Below are positions 1 through 7,741 of a stretch of DNA of 8,895 nt, one piece after another. Within the stretch, counting starts at the first letter, position 1; each line of letters begins with the position of its first letter. The translations under genes were made by a program, and so were the position numbers. The notes beneath the pieces are model-generated. The model made no database searches. It was given only the letters and a program-made list of their open reading frames with translations, and had not been told where the DNA came from. This stretch comes from Methylococcaceae bacterium NSP1-1 (GTDB lineage Bacteria; Pseudomonadota; Gammaproteobacteria; Methylococcales; Methylomonadaceae). The DNA lies in contig NQJG01000080.1 of assembly GCA_002256465.1 (NCBI GenBank), forward strand, positions 1 through 8,895, given 5' to 3'.

Positions 1-297
1 TTCCGGTATCTCTTCAACGATGCCAACAGTTTTAACGTTCTGCATGTCGCGGAGTGTGCCCATCAAACGGTTGCGTATCTTGCTGACTTTATCGTTGTAA
101 TTGCCAAAACCGCCTTCATCCACAGCCAGTTTCGCCAGTTGTTCCGCTCGATCCTGGCGCACGATAGCCCAGCAAACGGCTGTCACCAATTCATCAACCT
201 GGTTCTGGGAATAATCTGTAATTTGTTTTTGAGCGCTACGGGCTTTTTCAACATAAACAGCTATTTCATCTGTACCGGGTTCTGCGTTTGAATTCAT
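1..297 (-). CDS. CoA-acylating type aldehyde dehydrogenase, N-terminal part (cut by window edge)
   Basis: The first 99 codons of a protein that starts at the ATG at 297-295 and runs off the left edge without a stop. An AGGAAAA ribosome binding site lies a few bases before the start. The visible part reads MNSNAEPGTDEIAVYVEKAR, then a stretch with QVDELVTAV (about 33-41), AKLAVDEGGFGN (about 55-66) and GTLRDMQNVKTVGIVEEIPE at 80-99. This matches my knowledge of the N-terminal region of acylating aldehyde dehydrogenases of the acetaldehyde/sulfoacetaldehyde dehydrogenase (SauS-like) and AdhE groups, which oxidise an aldehyde to an acyl-CoA or the reverse with NAD(P). The catalytic cysteine and the nucleotide-binding domain are outside the window, so substrate and even acylating activity are inferred. 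It lies 80 bases after mnmA on the same strand, the place where E. coli has hflD. I see no convincing own promoter or a terminator in the gap, so it may be cotranscribed. Confidence 0.7.
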   Translation of the reverse strand, partial: MNSNAEPGTDEIAVYVEKARSAQKQITDYSQNQVDELVTAVCWAIVRQDRAEQLAKLAVDEGGFGNYNDKVSKIRNRLMGTLRDMQNVKTVGIVEEIPE

Positions 298-377
298 GGA
301 TTTTCCTGAGTTATGTGTTTTGTTGGTGATAGCAGCGATTTACGCAGAAGTGTCTATCATAATATCTATGACTGCTA

Positions 378-1472
378 TTAATCAGTGTTTGTCTTGGATT
401 CTATAACTCCACCACCTAAACACACCTCACCATCATAAAAAACCACCGACTGTCCAGGCGTAATGGCTCTTTGAGGCTGGTCAAACACTGCTCGGCAGCG
501 GTCGTCGCCTATGGGTTCCAAGCGACAGGCTTGATCCGCCTGCCGATAGCGGGTTTTGGCGGTGCAGTAGATAGTCTCGGTCAATGGCCGGTTGCTGCAC
601 CAATCCAGTTGACTGGCTTCCAGGGTGTTATGCAGCATTAGAGGATGATCGTGACCTTGTCCAACGATTAATATATTATTTTCCAGATCCTTATCCAGTA
701 CATACCACGGTTCGTCTGGGGCATTTTTGACGCCGCCTATGCCCAAACCCTGGCGTTGTCCGAAGGTGTAATACATCAAGCCATGATGTTTACCAATCAA
801 CTGTCCTTCCGGTGAACGCATTTCGCCAGGCTGGGTAGGTAGATAACGTTGCAGAAACTCGGTAAATTTACGCTCACCGATAAAACAGATCCCGGTGCTG
901 TCTTTTTTACGGCTATTGGCAAAACCGGCTTTATCTGCCATTACCCTGATTTCTGATTTGTGTAAGTGGCCGATTGGAAACAGCGTTTTCGACAAGGCTG
1001 TTTGGCCCAGCGTATAAAGGAAGTAACTTTGTTCTTTATTCGGGTCCAATCCCTTTAACAAGAAAAACTCGCTATTTTTTTCAGAGACTCTCGCATAATG
1101 ACCTGTGGCTATGTACTCTGCACCCAAATCTTCAATGGCATAATTCAGAAAGGCTTTAAATTTAACGTGTTTGTTGCACAGAATATCGGGATTCGGTGTG
1201 CGTCCTGCTTTAAATTCAGACAAGAACACTTCAAATACTTCATCCCAGTATTCAGCCGCAAAATTAACGGTTTTTAGTTCTATGCCCAGTTTATCGCAAA
1301 CTTGTTGCGCGTCGGCGAGGTCTTCCATGGCTGTGCAGTATTCCGTGCCGTCATCTTCTTCCCAGTTTTTCATGAATAAACCGGTTACTTGATGTCCCTG
1401 TTCCAATAGTAGCAATGCGGTTACAGAGGAATCGACCCCTCCCGACATGCCCACGATTATGTTTTTACTCAT
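378..1472 (-). CDS. mnmA: tRNA-specific 2-thiouridylase MnmA
   Basis: Cytoplasmic ATP-dependent enzyme that puts sulfur on C2 of the wobble uridine U34 in tRNA-Lys, -Glu and -Gln, taking sulfur from the IscS/Tus relay. From the chosen ATG it has 364 residues, close to the 368 of E. coli. The PP-loop ATPase motif MSGGVDSS is at 9-16. The two catalytic cysteines are C99 (in [12 protein letters not shown]) and C196 (in DSTGICFIG), with ATGHYAR at 122-128 and [11 protein letters not shown] at 237-247. The C-terminal beta-barrel ends with [19 protein letters not shown]. An in-frame TTG at 1478-1476 would add two residues, but [16 protein letters not shown] is the usual family start. The ATG lies inside the last codons of nudJ (8-base overlap) and has no strong ribosome binding site, which points to translational coupling. 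No key residue is missing. Confidence 0.97.
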   Translation of the reverse strand: MSKNIIVGMSGGVDSSVTALLLLEQGHQVTGLFMKNWEEDDGTEYCTAMEDLADAQQVCDKLGIELKTVNFAAEYWDEVFEVFLSEFKAGRTPNPDILCNKHVKFKAFLNYAIEDLGAEYIATGHYARVSEKNSEFFLLKGLDPNKEQSYFLYTLGQTALSKTLFPIGHLHKSEIRVMADKAGFANSRKKDSTGICFIGERKFTEFLQRYLPTQPGEMRSPEGQLIGKHHGLMYYTFGQRQGLGIGGVKNAPDEPWYVLDKDLENNILIVGQGHDHPLMLHNTLEASQLDWCSNRPLTETIYCTAKTRYRQADQACRLEPIGDDRCRAVFDQPQRAITPGQSVVFYDGEVCLGGGVIESKTNTD

Positions 1473-1926
1473 TGTCAAGATCGAGAAATGATTTTATCAG
1501 GGATAAAGGATAACGATGCCCACTTAGGTATTCGTCCACGCTAATAAGTACCAAAGGACTGCGTAATCGGTGTTGTTTTGCGGCGATTTCGTCACGTGTG
1601 AGCCAGTGAGTGGCGACAATGCCGTCATCCAGTTGTTGATCAGGGTTTTGGCTATGACAGTGACCCGAAAAACAAATTCTAATAAACGTGGGGAAGTCAG
1701 GATTTCTGCGCCAAAGTTGTACAGAAATAATGTGCTCAGGCTCGAAATGCCAGGCAGTTTCTTCATTCACTTCACGCTTGATGGCGGCAATCAGGTCTTC
1801 GTTTTGTTCAAAATGCCCCGCGGGTTGATTGAATTGTAATCCGCGTGGCGTTTCCTCTTCAACGAGTAAAAAGCGATTATCTTGTTCGATAACGGCTGCA
1901 ACGGTAACGTGTGGTTTCCAAACCAT
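1465..1926 (-). CDS. nudJ: Nudix hydrolase, phosphatase NudJ-like
   Basis: A 153-residue Nudix hydrolase. In E. coli NudJ removes phosphate from nucleoside di- and triphosphates and from the thiamine intermediate HMP-PP; the same substrates are inferred here. The Nudix box spans residues 37-59: G37, E43, then R51-E52-V53 and E55-E56, which supply the metal-binding glutamates. The usual EExGU end reads EETAW, so alanine replaces the glycine; this variant fits what I recall of NudJ-type proteins, so I do not treat it as inactivating. The N-terminal [13 protein letters not shown] and the block [20 protein letters not shown] at 59-78 also fit NudJ. The ATG at 1926-1924 has a GGAAA about seven bases upstream. 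The gene is immediately upstream of mnmA and overlaps it, as in the E. coli order nudJ-mnmA. Confidence 0.88.
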   Translation of the reverse strand: MVWKPHVTVAAVIEQDNRFLLVEEETPRGLQFNQPAGHFEQNEDLIAAIKREVNEETAWHFEPEHIISVQLWRRNPDFPTFIRICFSGHCHSQNPDQQLDDGIVATHWLTRDEIAAKQHRLRSPLVLISVDEYLSGHRYPLSLIKSFLDLDNE

Positions 1927-2145
1927 TGATGATTTCCGGCTTTAATAAAAATTAATATGTTACTAGATATAAGGAACTTATGTTGGTAAAAAGGTTCATT
2001 ATAAATGTATTAAAGCGCAGATTTTGCCATAAGTCTGGGTTATTGTTCCTTTTGTGATTTAATTTGTTATGTACACATAGGCTTGAAATACACTAGTATT
2101 GGCACTATCTTAAGCACTTAAAGTATTTTTGTTTATTTGGTTGTT
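1927..2145. promoter_or_regulatory. Divergent intergenic region between nudJ and clpS
   Basis: A 219-base AT-rich gap between two genes that point away from each other, so it must hold promoters for both. I can support the clpS promoter (listed separately) but not a clear one for nudJ. I see no RNA gene or repeat of note apart from a 12-base palindrome, TTAAGCACTTAA, at 2110-2121. Confidence 0.6.
2083..2111 (+). promoter_or_regulatory. Sigma70-type promoter for clpS-clpA
   Basis: A -35 box TTGAAA at 2083-2088 (5 of 6 matches to TTGACA) and a -10 box TATCTT at 2106-2111 (4 of 6 matches to TATAAT) are separated by exactly 17 bases. Transcription would start near 2118, giving a leader of about 28 bases before the clpS ATG. 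This is inferred from sequence only. Confidence 0.55.
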
Positions 2146-2469
2146 ATGTCCGATTTTGATCCGTTCATAGATAATGATGACGGCTTGGCTGTTCAGGAAG
2201 CCAAGCCCAGGCTTAAAAGGCCGCCTCTATACAAAGTTATTTTGTTAAATGACGATTTTACGCCTATGGATTTTGTGATTGAAATTTTGATGGATTTTTT
2301 TGCCATGTCTGAACAAAAGGCTACACTGGTTATGTTGCAAATACACACGCAAGGTGTAGGCGTGTGCGGAACCTATTCAAAAGATGTTGCCGAAACCAAA
2401 GTATGTATAGTCAACGAATATTCACGAGCACATCAACATCCGCTGATGTGCTCGATGGAAGAAGTGTAA
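2146..2469 (+). CDS. clpS: ATP-dependent Clp protease adaptor ClpS (N-recognin)
   Basis: Small cytoplasmic adaptor that binds proteins with N-terminal Leu, Phe, Tyr or Trp and hands them to ClpAP. From ATG 2146 it has 107 residues, against 106 in E. coli. The disordered N-terminal tail (about 1-25) is followed by the conserved block [17 protein letters not shown] at 29-45. The residues corresponding to the E. coli N-degron pocket are present: N35, D36, D37, T39, P40, M41 and H67. The core ends with [12 protein letters not shown] at 75-86. A TTG at 2137 would add three residues, but MSDFDPF suits the family better. The ribosome binding site is poor at either start. clpA follows after 13 bases, so the two are very likely one operon and the adaptor is made with its unfoldase. 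Confidence 0.96.
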   Translation: MSDFDPFIDNDDGLAVQEAKPRLKRPPLYKVILLNDDFTPMDFVIEILMDFFAMSEQKATLVMLQIHTQGVGVCGTYSKDVAETKVCIVNEYSRAHQHPLMCSMEEV

Positions 2470-2482
2470 ATTTGGAGCGTTT

Positions 2483-4753
2483 ATGTTAAGTAAAGAACTT
2501 GAAATTACGTTAAATACTGCATTTAAAAATGCGCATGATAAACGTCACGAATTTATTACGGTTGAGCATTTATTGCTGGCATTGCTTGATAACAGTGCTG
2601 CAGAAGCCATAATGAAGGCATGCGGTTGTGATATTAAATCGCTACGCGGGCAGTTGACCCAATTCATTGATGAGACGATGTCGTTGATACCTCCGGGCAT
2701 CCAGCGCGAGACTCAGCCTACCCTGGGCTTTCAGAGGGTATTACAGCGTGCTGTTTTTCATGTCCAGGCATCCGATAAAAAGGAAGTGACAGGAGCTAAT
2801 TTATTCGTAGCCTTGTTTAGTGAGCAGGATTCTCATGCAGTTTATCTGTTGAATAAACAGGATATTTCACGTTTGGATGTGGTTAATTATTTGGCGCACG
2901 GGATTTCAAAAATCGATCAGGACAATGAAGCCTCAAGTGATCGCGCCTCGGAAGCAGGCAATTCCGATACCGAAGCGGGTAGTCCATTGGATAAGTATAC
3001 GACTAATCTTAATGAAGAAGCCTTGCAGGGCCGGATAGACCCATTAATCGGCAGGGAACTTGAACTTGAACGAACCATTCAGACGCTTTGTCGCCGCCGC
3101 AAAAACAATCCATTATTGGTCGGTGAAGCGGGTGTTGGTAAAACAGCTATTGCTGAAGGCTTGGCGAAAAGGATAGTTGAAGAAAATGTACCTGAAATCC
3201 TGATGAATAGTGTGATCTATTCACTGGATTTGGGGTCGTTGGTTGCCGGCACCAAATATCGAGGTGACTTTGAAAAGCGTCTTAAAGCACTGATGAATCA
3301 ACTTAAGAAAGAGCCGGATTCCATTTTGTTTATTGATGAGATACATACCATCATTGGTGCCGGCTCTGCTTCGGGTGGGGTTATGGATGCCTCCAATTTA
3401 ATTAAACCAGTGCTTGCTTCGGGCCAATTGCGCTGTATTGGTTCGACGACTTATCAGGAGTATCGCGGGGTTTTTGAGAAAGATCATGCCTTGGCGCGCC
3501 GATTTCAGAAGATCGATGTACTGGAACCTTCAGTTGAAGACACTATCCTGATTTTAAAGGGTCTTAAGTCACGTTTTGAAGAGCATCACAATGTTAAATA
3601 TTCAGCTGAAGCATTACGGGTAGCGGCCGAATTATCGGATCGGTATATTACCGATCGACATTTGCCTGATAAAGCCATAGATGTTATTGATGAGGCGGGT
3701 GCAAAACAGCGCATGATGTCGGCGGCTGATCGCAAACAGGAGATTGATGTTGCTGAAATAGAAGAAATCGTCTCGAAAATTGCCAGAGTTCCGGCAAGAT
3801 CGGTTTCATCCAATGATATAGACAAGTTAGCCAACCTTGAGAAAAATCTGAAAATGCTGGTTTTTGGTCAAGATGAGGCGATTTCGGCCTTAGCTTCGGC
3901 GATAAAATTATCACGTTCAGGCCTTCGGGATTCCCAGAAGACTATCGGCTCATTTATATTTGCTGGCCCTACCGGGGTAGGTAAAACAGAAGTGACACGC
4001 CAGCTTGCTAAAGTATTGGGTGTTGAGTTGATTCGTTTTGATATGTCTGAGTATATGGAGCGTCATACTGTTTCCAGATTAATAGGGGCGCCGCCAGGTT
4101 ATGTCGGCTTTGATCAGGGCGGGTTGCTAACAGAGCAGGTTACCAAGCATCCTCATGCTGTGTTATTGCTTGATGAGTTGGAAAAAGCTCATCCTGACGT
4201 TTTTAACCTGTTATTACAGGTCATGGATCACGGATCATTGACCGACAATAATGGGCGTAAGGCCGATTTTCGTAACATTATTTTGGTAATGACTACGAAT
4301 GCAGGTGCAGAGGAGGGCAGCCGCGCTTCGATAGGCTTTACTCAGCAGGATCATGCATCCGATAGTTTAAAAGTTATAGAGAAAGGTTTTTCCCCCGAAT
4401 TTCGTAACCGTTTGGATGCTATTATCCAATTTAAACCATTGGATATTTCAATTGTCGGGCATGTTGTTGATAAATTTATCTTTGAATTAGAGGCCTTACT
4501 TGCAGAGAAGCATGTAACGCTGACGTTAGATGCTGAAGCCCGACTGTGGTTAGCTGAACATGGCTGTGATCCCAAGATGGGGGCTAGACCAATGGCGCGA
4601 TTAATTCAGGAAAAAATCAAAAAACCTCTGGCTAATGACTTGCTATTTGGCAAGCTCGCGCACGGTGGTCATGTCAGAATTTACTTGGAAAATGATGATA
4701 TTGCTTTTGTTATAGAAAGCAATGAGTTGATTGTTTCTGAAGCCGATTTTTAA
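2483..4753 (+). CDS. clpA: ATP-dependent Clp protease ATP-binding subunit ClpA
   Basis: Hexameric AAA+ unfoldase that feeds substrates, including N-degron proteins brought by ClpS, to the ClpP peptidase. It has 756 residues (E. coli 758). The N domain that binds ClpS covers about 1-143, followed by an acidic, serine-rich linker to about 170. AAA+ module 1 has Walker A GEAGVGKT at 214-221 and Walker B ILFIDE at 281-286, with paired arginines R339-R340. AAA+ module 2 has Walker A GPTGVGKT at 495-502, Walker B VLLLDE at 560-565 and the sensor-2 GARP at 700-703. The ClpP-docking tripeptide is IGF at 617-619, at the same position as IGL in E. coli ClpA and with the sequence used by ClpX. A GGAG ribosome binding site at 2474-2477 sits five bases before the ATG. 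Nothing appears damaged. Confidence 0.98.
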   Translation: MLSKELEITLNTAFKNAHDKRHEFITVEHLLLALLDNSAAEAIMKACGCDIKSLRGQLTQFIDETMSLIPPGIQRETQPTLGFQRVLQRAVFHVQASDKKEVTGANLFVALFSEQDSHAVYLLNKQDISRLDVVNYLAHGISKIDQDNEASSDRASEAGNSDTEAGSPLDKYTTNLNEEALQGRIDPLIGRELELERTIQTLCRRRKNNPLLVGEAGVGKTAIAEGLAKRIVEENVPEILMNSVIYSLDLGSLVAGTKYRGDFEKRLKALMNQLKKEPDSILFIDEIHTIIGAGSASGGVMDASNLIKPVLASGQLRCIGSTTYQEYRGVFEKDHALARRFQKIDVLEPSVEDTILILKGLKSRFEEHHNVKYSAEALRVAAELSDRYITDRHLPDKAIDVIDEAGAKQRMMSAADRKQEIDVAEIEEIVSKIARVPARSVSSNDIDKLANLEKNLKMLVFGQDEAISALASAIKLSRSGLRDSQKTIGSFIFAGPTGVGKTEVTRQLAKVLGVELIRFDMSEYMERHTVSRLIGAPPGYVGFDQGGLLTEQVTKHPHAVLLLDELEKAHPDVFNLLLQVMDHGSLTDNNGRKADFRNIILVMTTNAGAEEGSRASIGFTQQDHASDSLKVIEKGFSPEFRNRLDAIIQFKPLDISIVGHVVDKFIFELEALLAEKHVTLTLDAEARLWLAEHGCDPKMGARPMARLIQEKIKKPLANDLLFGKLAHGGHVRIYLENDDIAFVIESNELIVSEADF

Positions 4754-4861
4754 TAGGGGTGTCCAGACTAATTGGTTAATCAGAAAGCTTGGTGTGCTGT
4801 TCCATTGCTTGATATGGGATTACTCCTTAATTGCAATGGGAATACCCATAGGCTGACCGGA
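4754..4861. other. Convergent intergenic region with short nested inverted repeats
   Basis: This 108-base gap separates the converging clpA and infA. It holds three overlapping pairings: CCATTGC 4802-4808 with GCAATGG 4833-4839 (7 pairs), TATGGG 4813-4818 with CCCATA 4845-4850 (6 pairs), and ATGGG 4836-4840 with CCCAT 4845-4849 (5 pairs, 4-base loop). None is followed by a T-run on either strand, so a bidirectional intrinsic terminator is possible only as a weak guess. The serine tRNA gene found here in E. coli (serW) is not present. Confidence 0.4.
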
Positions 4862-5043
4862 TTAGCGCATACGGAAGGTGATGCGGCCTTTGGATAAATC
4901 ATAAGGCGTCATTTCAACTTTAACGCTATCGCCAGTGAGAATGCGGATGTAATGTTTACGCATTTTCCCCGAACGCGGAACATGGTATTGGGAAGGGTGT
5001 CAATTACTTTACCTTCCATTTCAATTTGATCTTCTTTAGCCAT
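4862..5043 (-). pseudogene. infA: Translation initiation factor IF-1, frameshifted by a 37-base internal deletion
   Basis: IF-1 is a one-domain (OB-fold) factor that binds the 30S A site; it is normally 72 residues and essential. From ATG 5043-5041 the reading frame gives [20 protein letters not shown] then MFRV, a perfect family start. After the GTT at 4974-4972 only two bases (CG) stand where about 13 codons (the LENGHVVTAHIS region) should be. The rest, [13 protein letters not shown] to [10 protein letters not shown] and a TAA at 4864-4862, continues in another frame. The span is 182 bases; an intact 72-codon gene with stop is 219, so 37 are missing. As written, translation leaves the frame after about residue 25 and stops at the TGA 4911-4909, giving a 44-residue product without the central strands of the barrel. 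The gene lies 81 bases after bpt on the same strand and has its own promoter. It is either a real recent pseudogene or a sequence or assembly error; no other copy is in the window. Confidence 0.93.
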
Positions 5044-5074
5044 TTGTATTTTGTCTCAGCAATTAAAATACCTA

Positions 5075-5101
5075 ATTATAGCATAAGCTGATTTCTAACA
5101 A
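5075..5101 (-). promoter_or_regulatory. Extended -10 promoter for infA
   Basis: On the minus strand a perfect -10 box TATAAT (5080-5075) is preceded by TGC, making an extended -10 element (TGnTATAAT). A partial -35, TTGTTA (5101-5096), lies 15 bases upstream, shorter than ideal, which extended -10 promoters tolerate. It sits in the bpt-infA gap, so infA can be transcribed apart from trxB-aat-bpt. The promoter shows no sign of decay although the gene behind it is broken. Confidence 0.6.
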
Positions 5102-5124
5102 CAGAAGAGTGTGGTTGTTTGTTT

Positions 5125-5826
5125 TTAAACTGACATTTCAACCCACTGGTTGTCAATTAGTAGTTGTATCGGCTGATAGTTTGTTTTATATGCCATTTTT
5201 TTACAGGCTTTTATCCAGAATCCCAGGTATAAGAAATCCTTTTGTTGTAGGTTTGCTTGTTCAATTTGCCATAAAACGGCATAAACTCCGAGTCTGTAGT
5301 TGGAGAATTTGGGCTCAAAAAAGGTATAAACCGCTGACCATGCCTGTTCGAACTGATCGATTACTGCGATCCCGGCCAGCTCATTATTGATAGAAAACTC
5401 TACAAATCGGGTGTCACACCACGAACTGCCAAGAAAAGCAAGGTAATCATTAGGGCCGGCATGGGCCATAGATCCATCGCCGTGCCTGATAGCCTGATAG
5501 CGCAAGTACATATCGTAATGAGCTTGTTCAAAAGCAGCCGGTTTAACGATGGTTTGTGTATTAATGTTTTTTTTTAAGCAACGTTTTTGACTTCTGCTTG
5601 GTTTAAATTTTTCGACCGGCAGTCTTGCTGGAATGCAGGCAGAACAATGAGGGCAATGCGGGGCATAAATTTCATCACCACTACGACGGAAACCTTGTTC
5701 TATCAATTGGGCATAAATTGATGTCGTTGCCGGGTAGGCAGGATGAACAAATACGGATTGCGCGCGCTCGCCCTCAAGATAACTACATGGATGTTCCTGG
5801 GTCAGAAATAGCGGGATGGACATCAT
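5125..5826 (-). CDS. bpt: Aspartate/glutamate leucyltransferase Bpt (bacterial ATE-family protein transferase)
   Basis: Transfers leucine from Leu-tRNA to proteins that begin with Asp or Glu, creating a primary N-degron for ClpS. The family is related to eukaryotic arginyltransferase ATE1, and such genes are often annotated as arginyl-tRNA-protein transferase. The 233 residues include C14 near the N-terminus, the cysteine cluster C58-x2-C61-x2-C64 (APHCPHCSACIPARLPVEKF, 56-73) and PSRSQKRC at 76-83. The GNAT-like C-terminal half has VYTFFEPKFSNYRLGVYAVL at 166-185 and LYLGFWIKACKKMAYKTNYQ at 199-218. Its ATG at 5826-5824 overlaps the aat stop in an ATGA junction, so translation is probably coupled to aat. 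A run of nine A on the coding strand (5575-5567; codons 84-87) is a possible slippage point. The amino acid actually transferred is inferred from the bacterial family and not shown by the sequence. Confidence 0.93.
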   Translation of the reverse strand: MMSIPLFLTQEHPCSYLEGERAQSVFVHPAYPATTSIYAQLIEQGFRRSGDEIYAPHCPHCSACIPARLPVEKFKPSRSQKRCLKKNINTQTIVKPAAFEQAHYDMYLRYQAIRHGDGSMAHAGPNDYLAFLGSSWCDTRFVEFSINNELAGIAVIDQFEQAWSAVYTFFEPKFSNYRLGVYAVLWQIEQANLQQKDFLYLGFWIKACKKMAYKTNYQPIQLLIDNQWVEMSV

Positions 5827-6518
5827 GGTGAGAGCCAGGCTGATTTGTGAGCAGGGACATCACAATATTGATTGAGTAACTTTACAAAATGACTGCGTGC
5901 ACAGCTTACAGCACCAAAGCTTGCTAAATGTTTTGTGTGCACTTGGCAGTCAATTAGTTGGTAGTCCCAGGCTTTAAGTTGTTCAACTAAGGTAGCAAAA
6001 ACCACTTTTGAGGCATCCGTCCTGGTATGAAACATGGATTCGCCAAAAAATACGCGTCCCAGAGCAACGCCATACAAACCGCCGACTAATTCACCGTCTA
6101 ACCATGCCTCCGCAGAATGCGCAAAACCACTCCGATGTAGCTCGTTATAAGCTTGCGCTATGTCCTTTGTTATCCATGTGCCTGCACTTTCTTTTCGTGG
6201 TTCCGCACAAGCAGCAATAACTTCGCTAAAAGCGTGGTCAAAGGTCACTGAAAAAATATTTTTACGAAGTGTTTTACGCAGGCTTCGGGAAACAATTAAT
6301 TTATCCGGGAATAATATCAATCTGGGATTGGGTGACCACCACAGAATCGGCTCGCCGGGATTATACCAAGGGAAAATTCCATGTCGATAGGCATTCAACA
6401 AGCGTTTTTTTGACAGGCAACCGCCGATGGCAAGCAACCCATCCGGTTCATGTAACGCTTTGTTTAACGCAGGAAAATCTTGCTCTGGTTTATGAGGGTT
6501 GAGGACAGTCAGTTGCAT
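5823..6518 (-). CDS. aat: Leucyl/phenylalanyl-tRNA--protein transferase
   Basis: Cytoplasmic enzyme that adds Leu or Phe from aminoacyl-tRNA to proteins with N-terminal Lys or Arg, making them ClpS-ClpAP substrates. It has 231 residues, near the E. coli length. Family motifs are in order: EPDGLLAIGG at 24-33, YRHGIFPWYNPGEPILWWSP at 44-63, TWIT at 114-117, AHSAEAW at 133-139, GGLYGVALGRVFFGESMF at 146-163, LIDCQ at 188-192 and LASFGA at 198-203. The ATG at 6518-6516 is the family-typical start, but no ribosome binding site is visible; instead the 3' arm of a 10-pair hairpin ends eight bases before the start. The gene lies 55 bases after trxB and overlaps bpt by four bases. The motifs show no defect. 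Confidence 0.96.
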   Translation of the reverse strand: MQLTVLNPHKPEQDFPALNKALHEPDGLLAIGGCLSKKRLLNAYRHGIFPWYNPGEPILWWSPNPRLILFPDKLIVSRSLRKTLRKNIFSVTFDHAFSEVIAACAEPRKESAGTWITKDIAQAYNELHRSGFAHSAEAWLDGELVGGLYGVALGRVFFGESMFHTRTDASKVVFATLVEQLKAWDYQLIDCQVHTKHLASFGAVSCARSHFVKLLNQYCDVPAHKSAWLSP

Positions 6519-6526
6519 ATTTTTAC

Positions 6527-6561
6527 AAGGTTCAAGCCAAAAAAAATTTACCTTGAACCTT
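6527..6561 (-). repeat. 10-bp inverted repeat (hairpin) in the trxB-aat gap
   Basis: AAGGTTCAAG at 6527-6536 and CTTGAACCTT at 6552-6561 are perfectly complementary, with a 15-base loop containing eight consecutive A on the plus strand (T in the trxB-aat transcript) at 6539-6546. The hairpin begins 12 bases after the trxB stop and ends 8 bases before the aat ATG. There is no T-run after the stem in either direction, so it is not a standard terminator. It may instead attenuate, shield the start of aat, or be a processing site. Confidence 0.75.
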
Positions 6562-6573
6562 AATCCTTACTAC

Positions 6574-7695
<1,122 letters not shown>

Positions 7696-7696
7696 C

Positions 7697-7702
7697 TATA
7701 AT
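7697..7702 (+). promoter_or_regulatory. Candidate -10 element for ftsK
   Basis: A perfect TATAAT lies about 40 bases before the ftsK ATG. The best -35 at 17-base spacing, TGTAGA at 7674-7679, matches only 3 of 6 positions, so the promoter is weak, activator-dependent, or not the real one in this AT-rich stretch. Confidence 0.35.
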
Positions 7703-7741
7703 CATGTTTTATTAGTATTAATATATGTTGAGTCATAATTT

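Noticed and set aside
327..359. Terminator hairpin after mnmA (TGATAG with CTATCA)
   Set aside because: The stem has only six pairs with a 21-base loop and no T-run follows in the direction of mnmA transcription.
1473..1478. TTG start for mnmA two codons upstream
   Set aside because: The ATG at 1472-1470 gives the usual family N-terminus, and the TTG adds no better ribosome binding site.
1570..1839. 89-codon open frame on the plus strand inside nudJ
   Set aside because: It is the antisense shadow of the Nudix gene, without a ribosome binding site or recognisable motif.
2100..2115. Possible sigma54 promoter (TTGGCAC followed by GC) before clpS
   Set aside because: The GG and GC are separated by 11 bases where sigma54 needs 10, and the -12 part does not read TTGC. 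The sigma70 boxes fit better.
4754..4861. Serine tRNA gene (serW), expected here from E. coli
   Set aside because: The gap cannot be folded by eye into a tRNA cloverleaf and lacks the conserved T-loop sequence.
4909..5043. Programmed frameshifting as rescue for infA
   Set aside because: About 12 to 13 conserved residues are missing as well as the frame, so a shift would give a protein without the core of its fold.
5109..5390. 93-codon open frame on the plus strand over the end of bpt
   Set aside because: It is antisense to conserved bpt codons and has no recognisable protein features.
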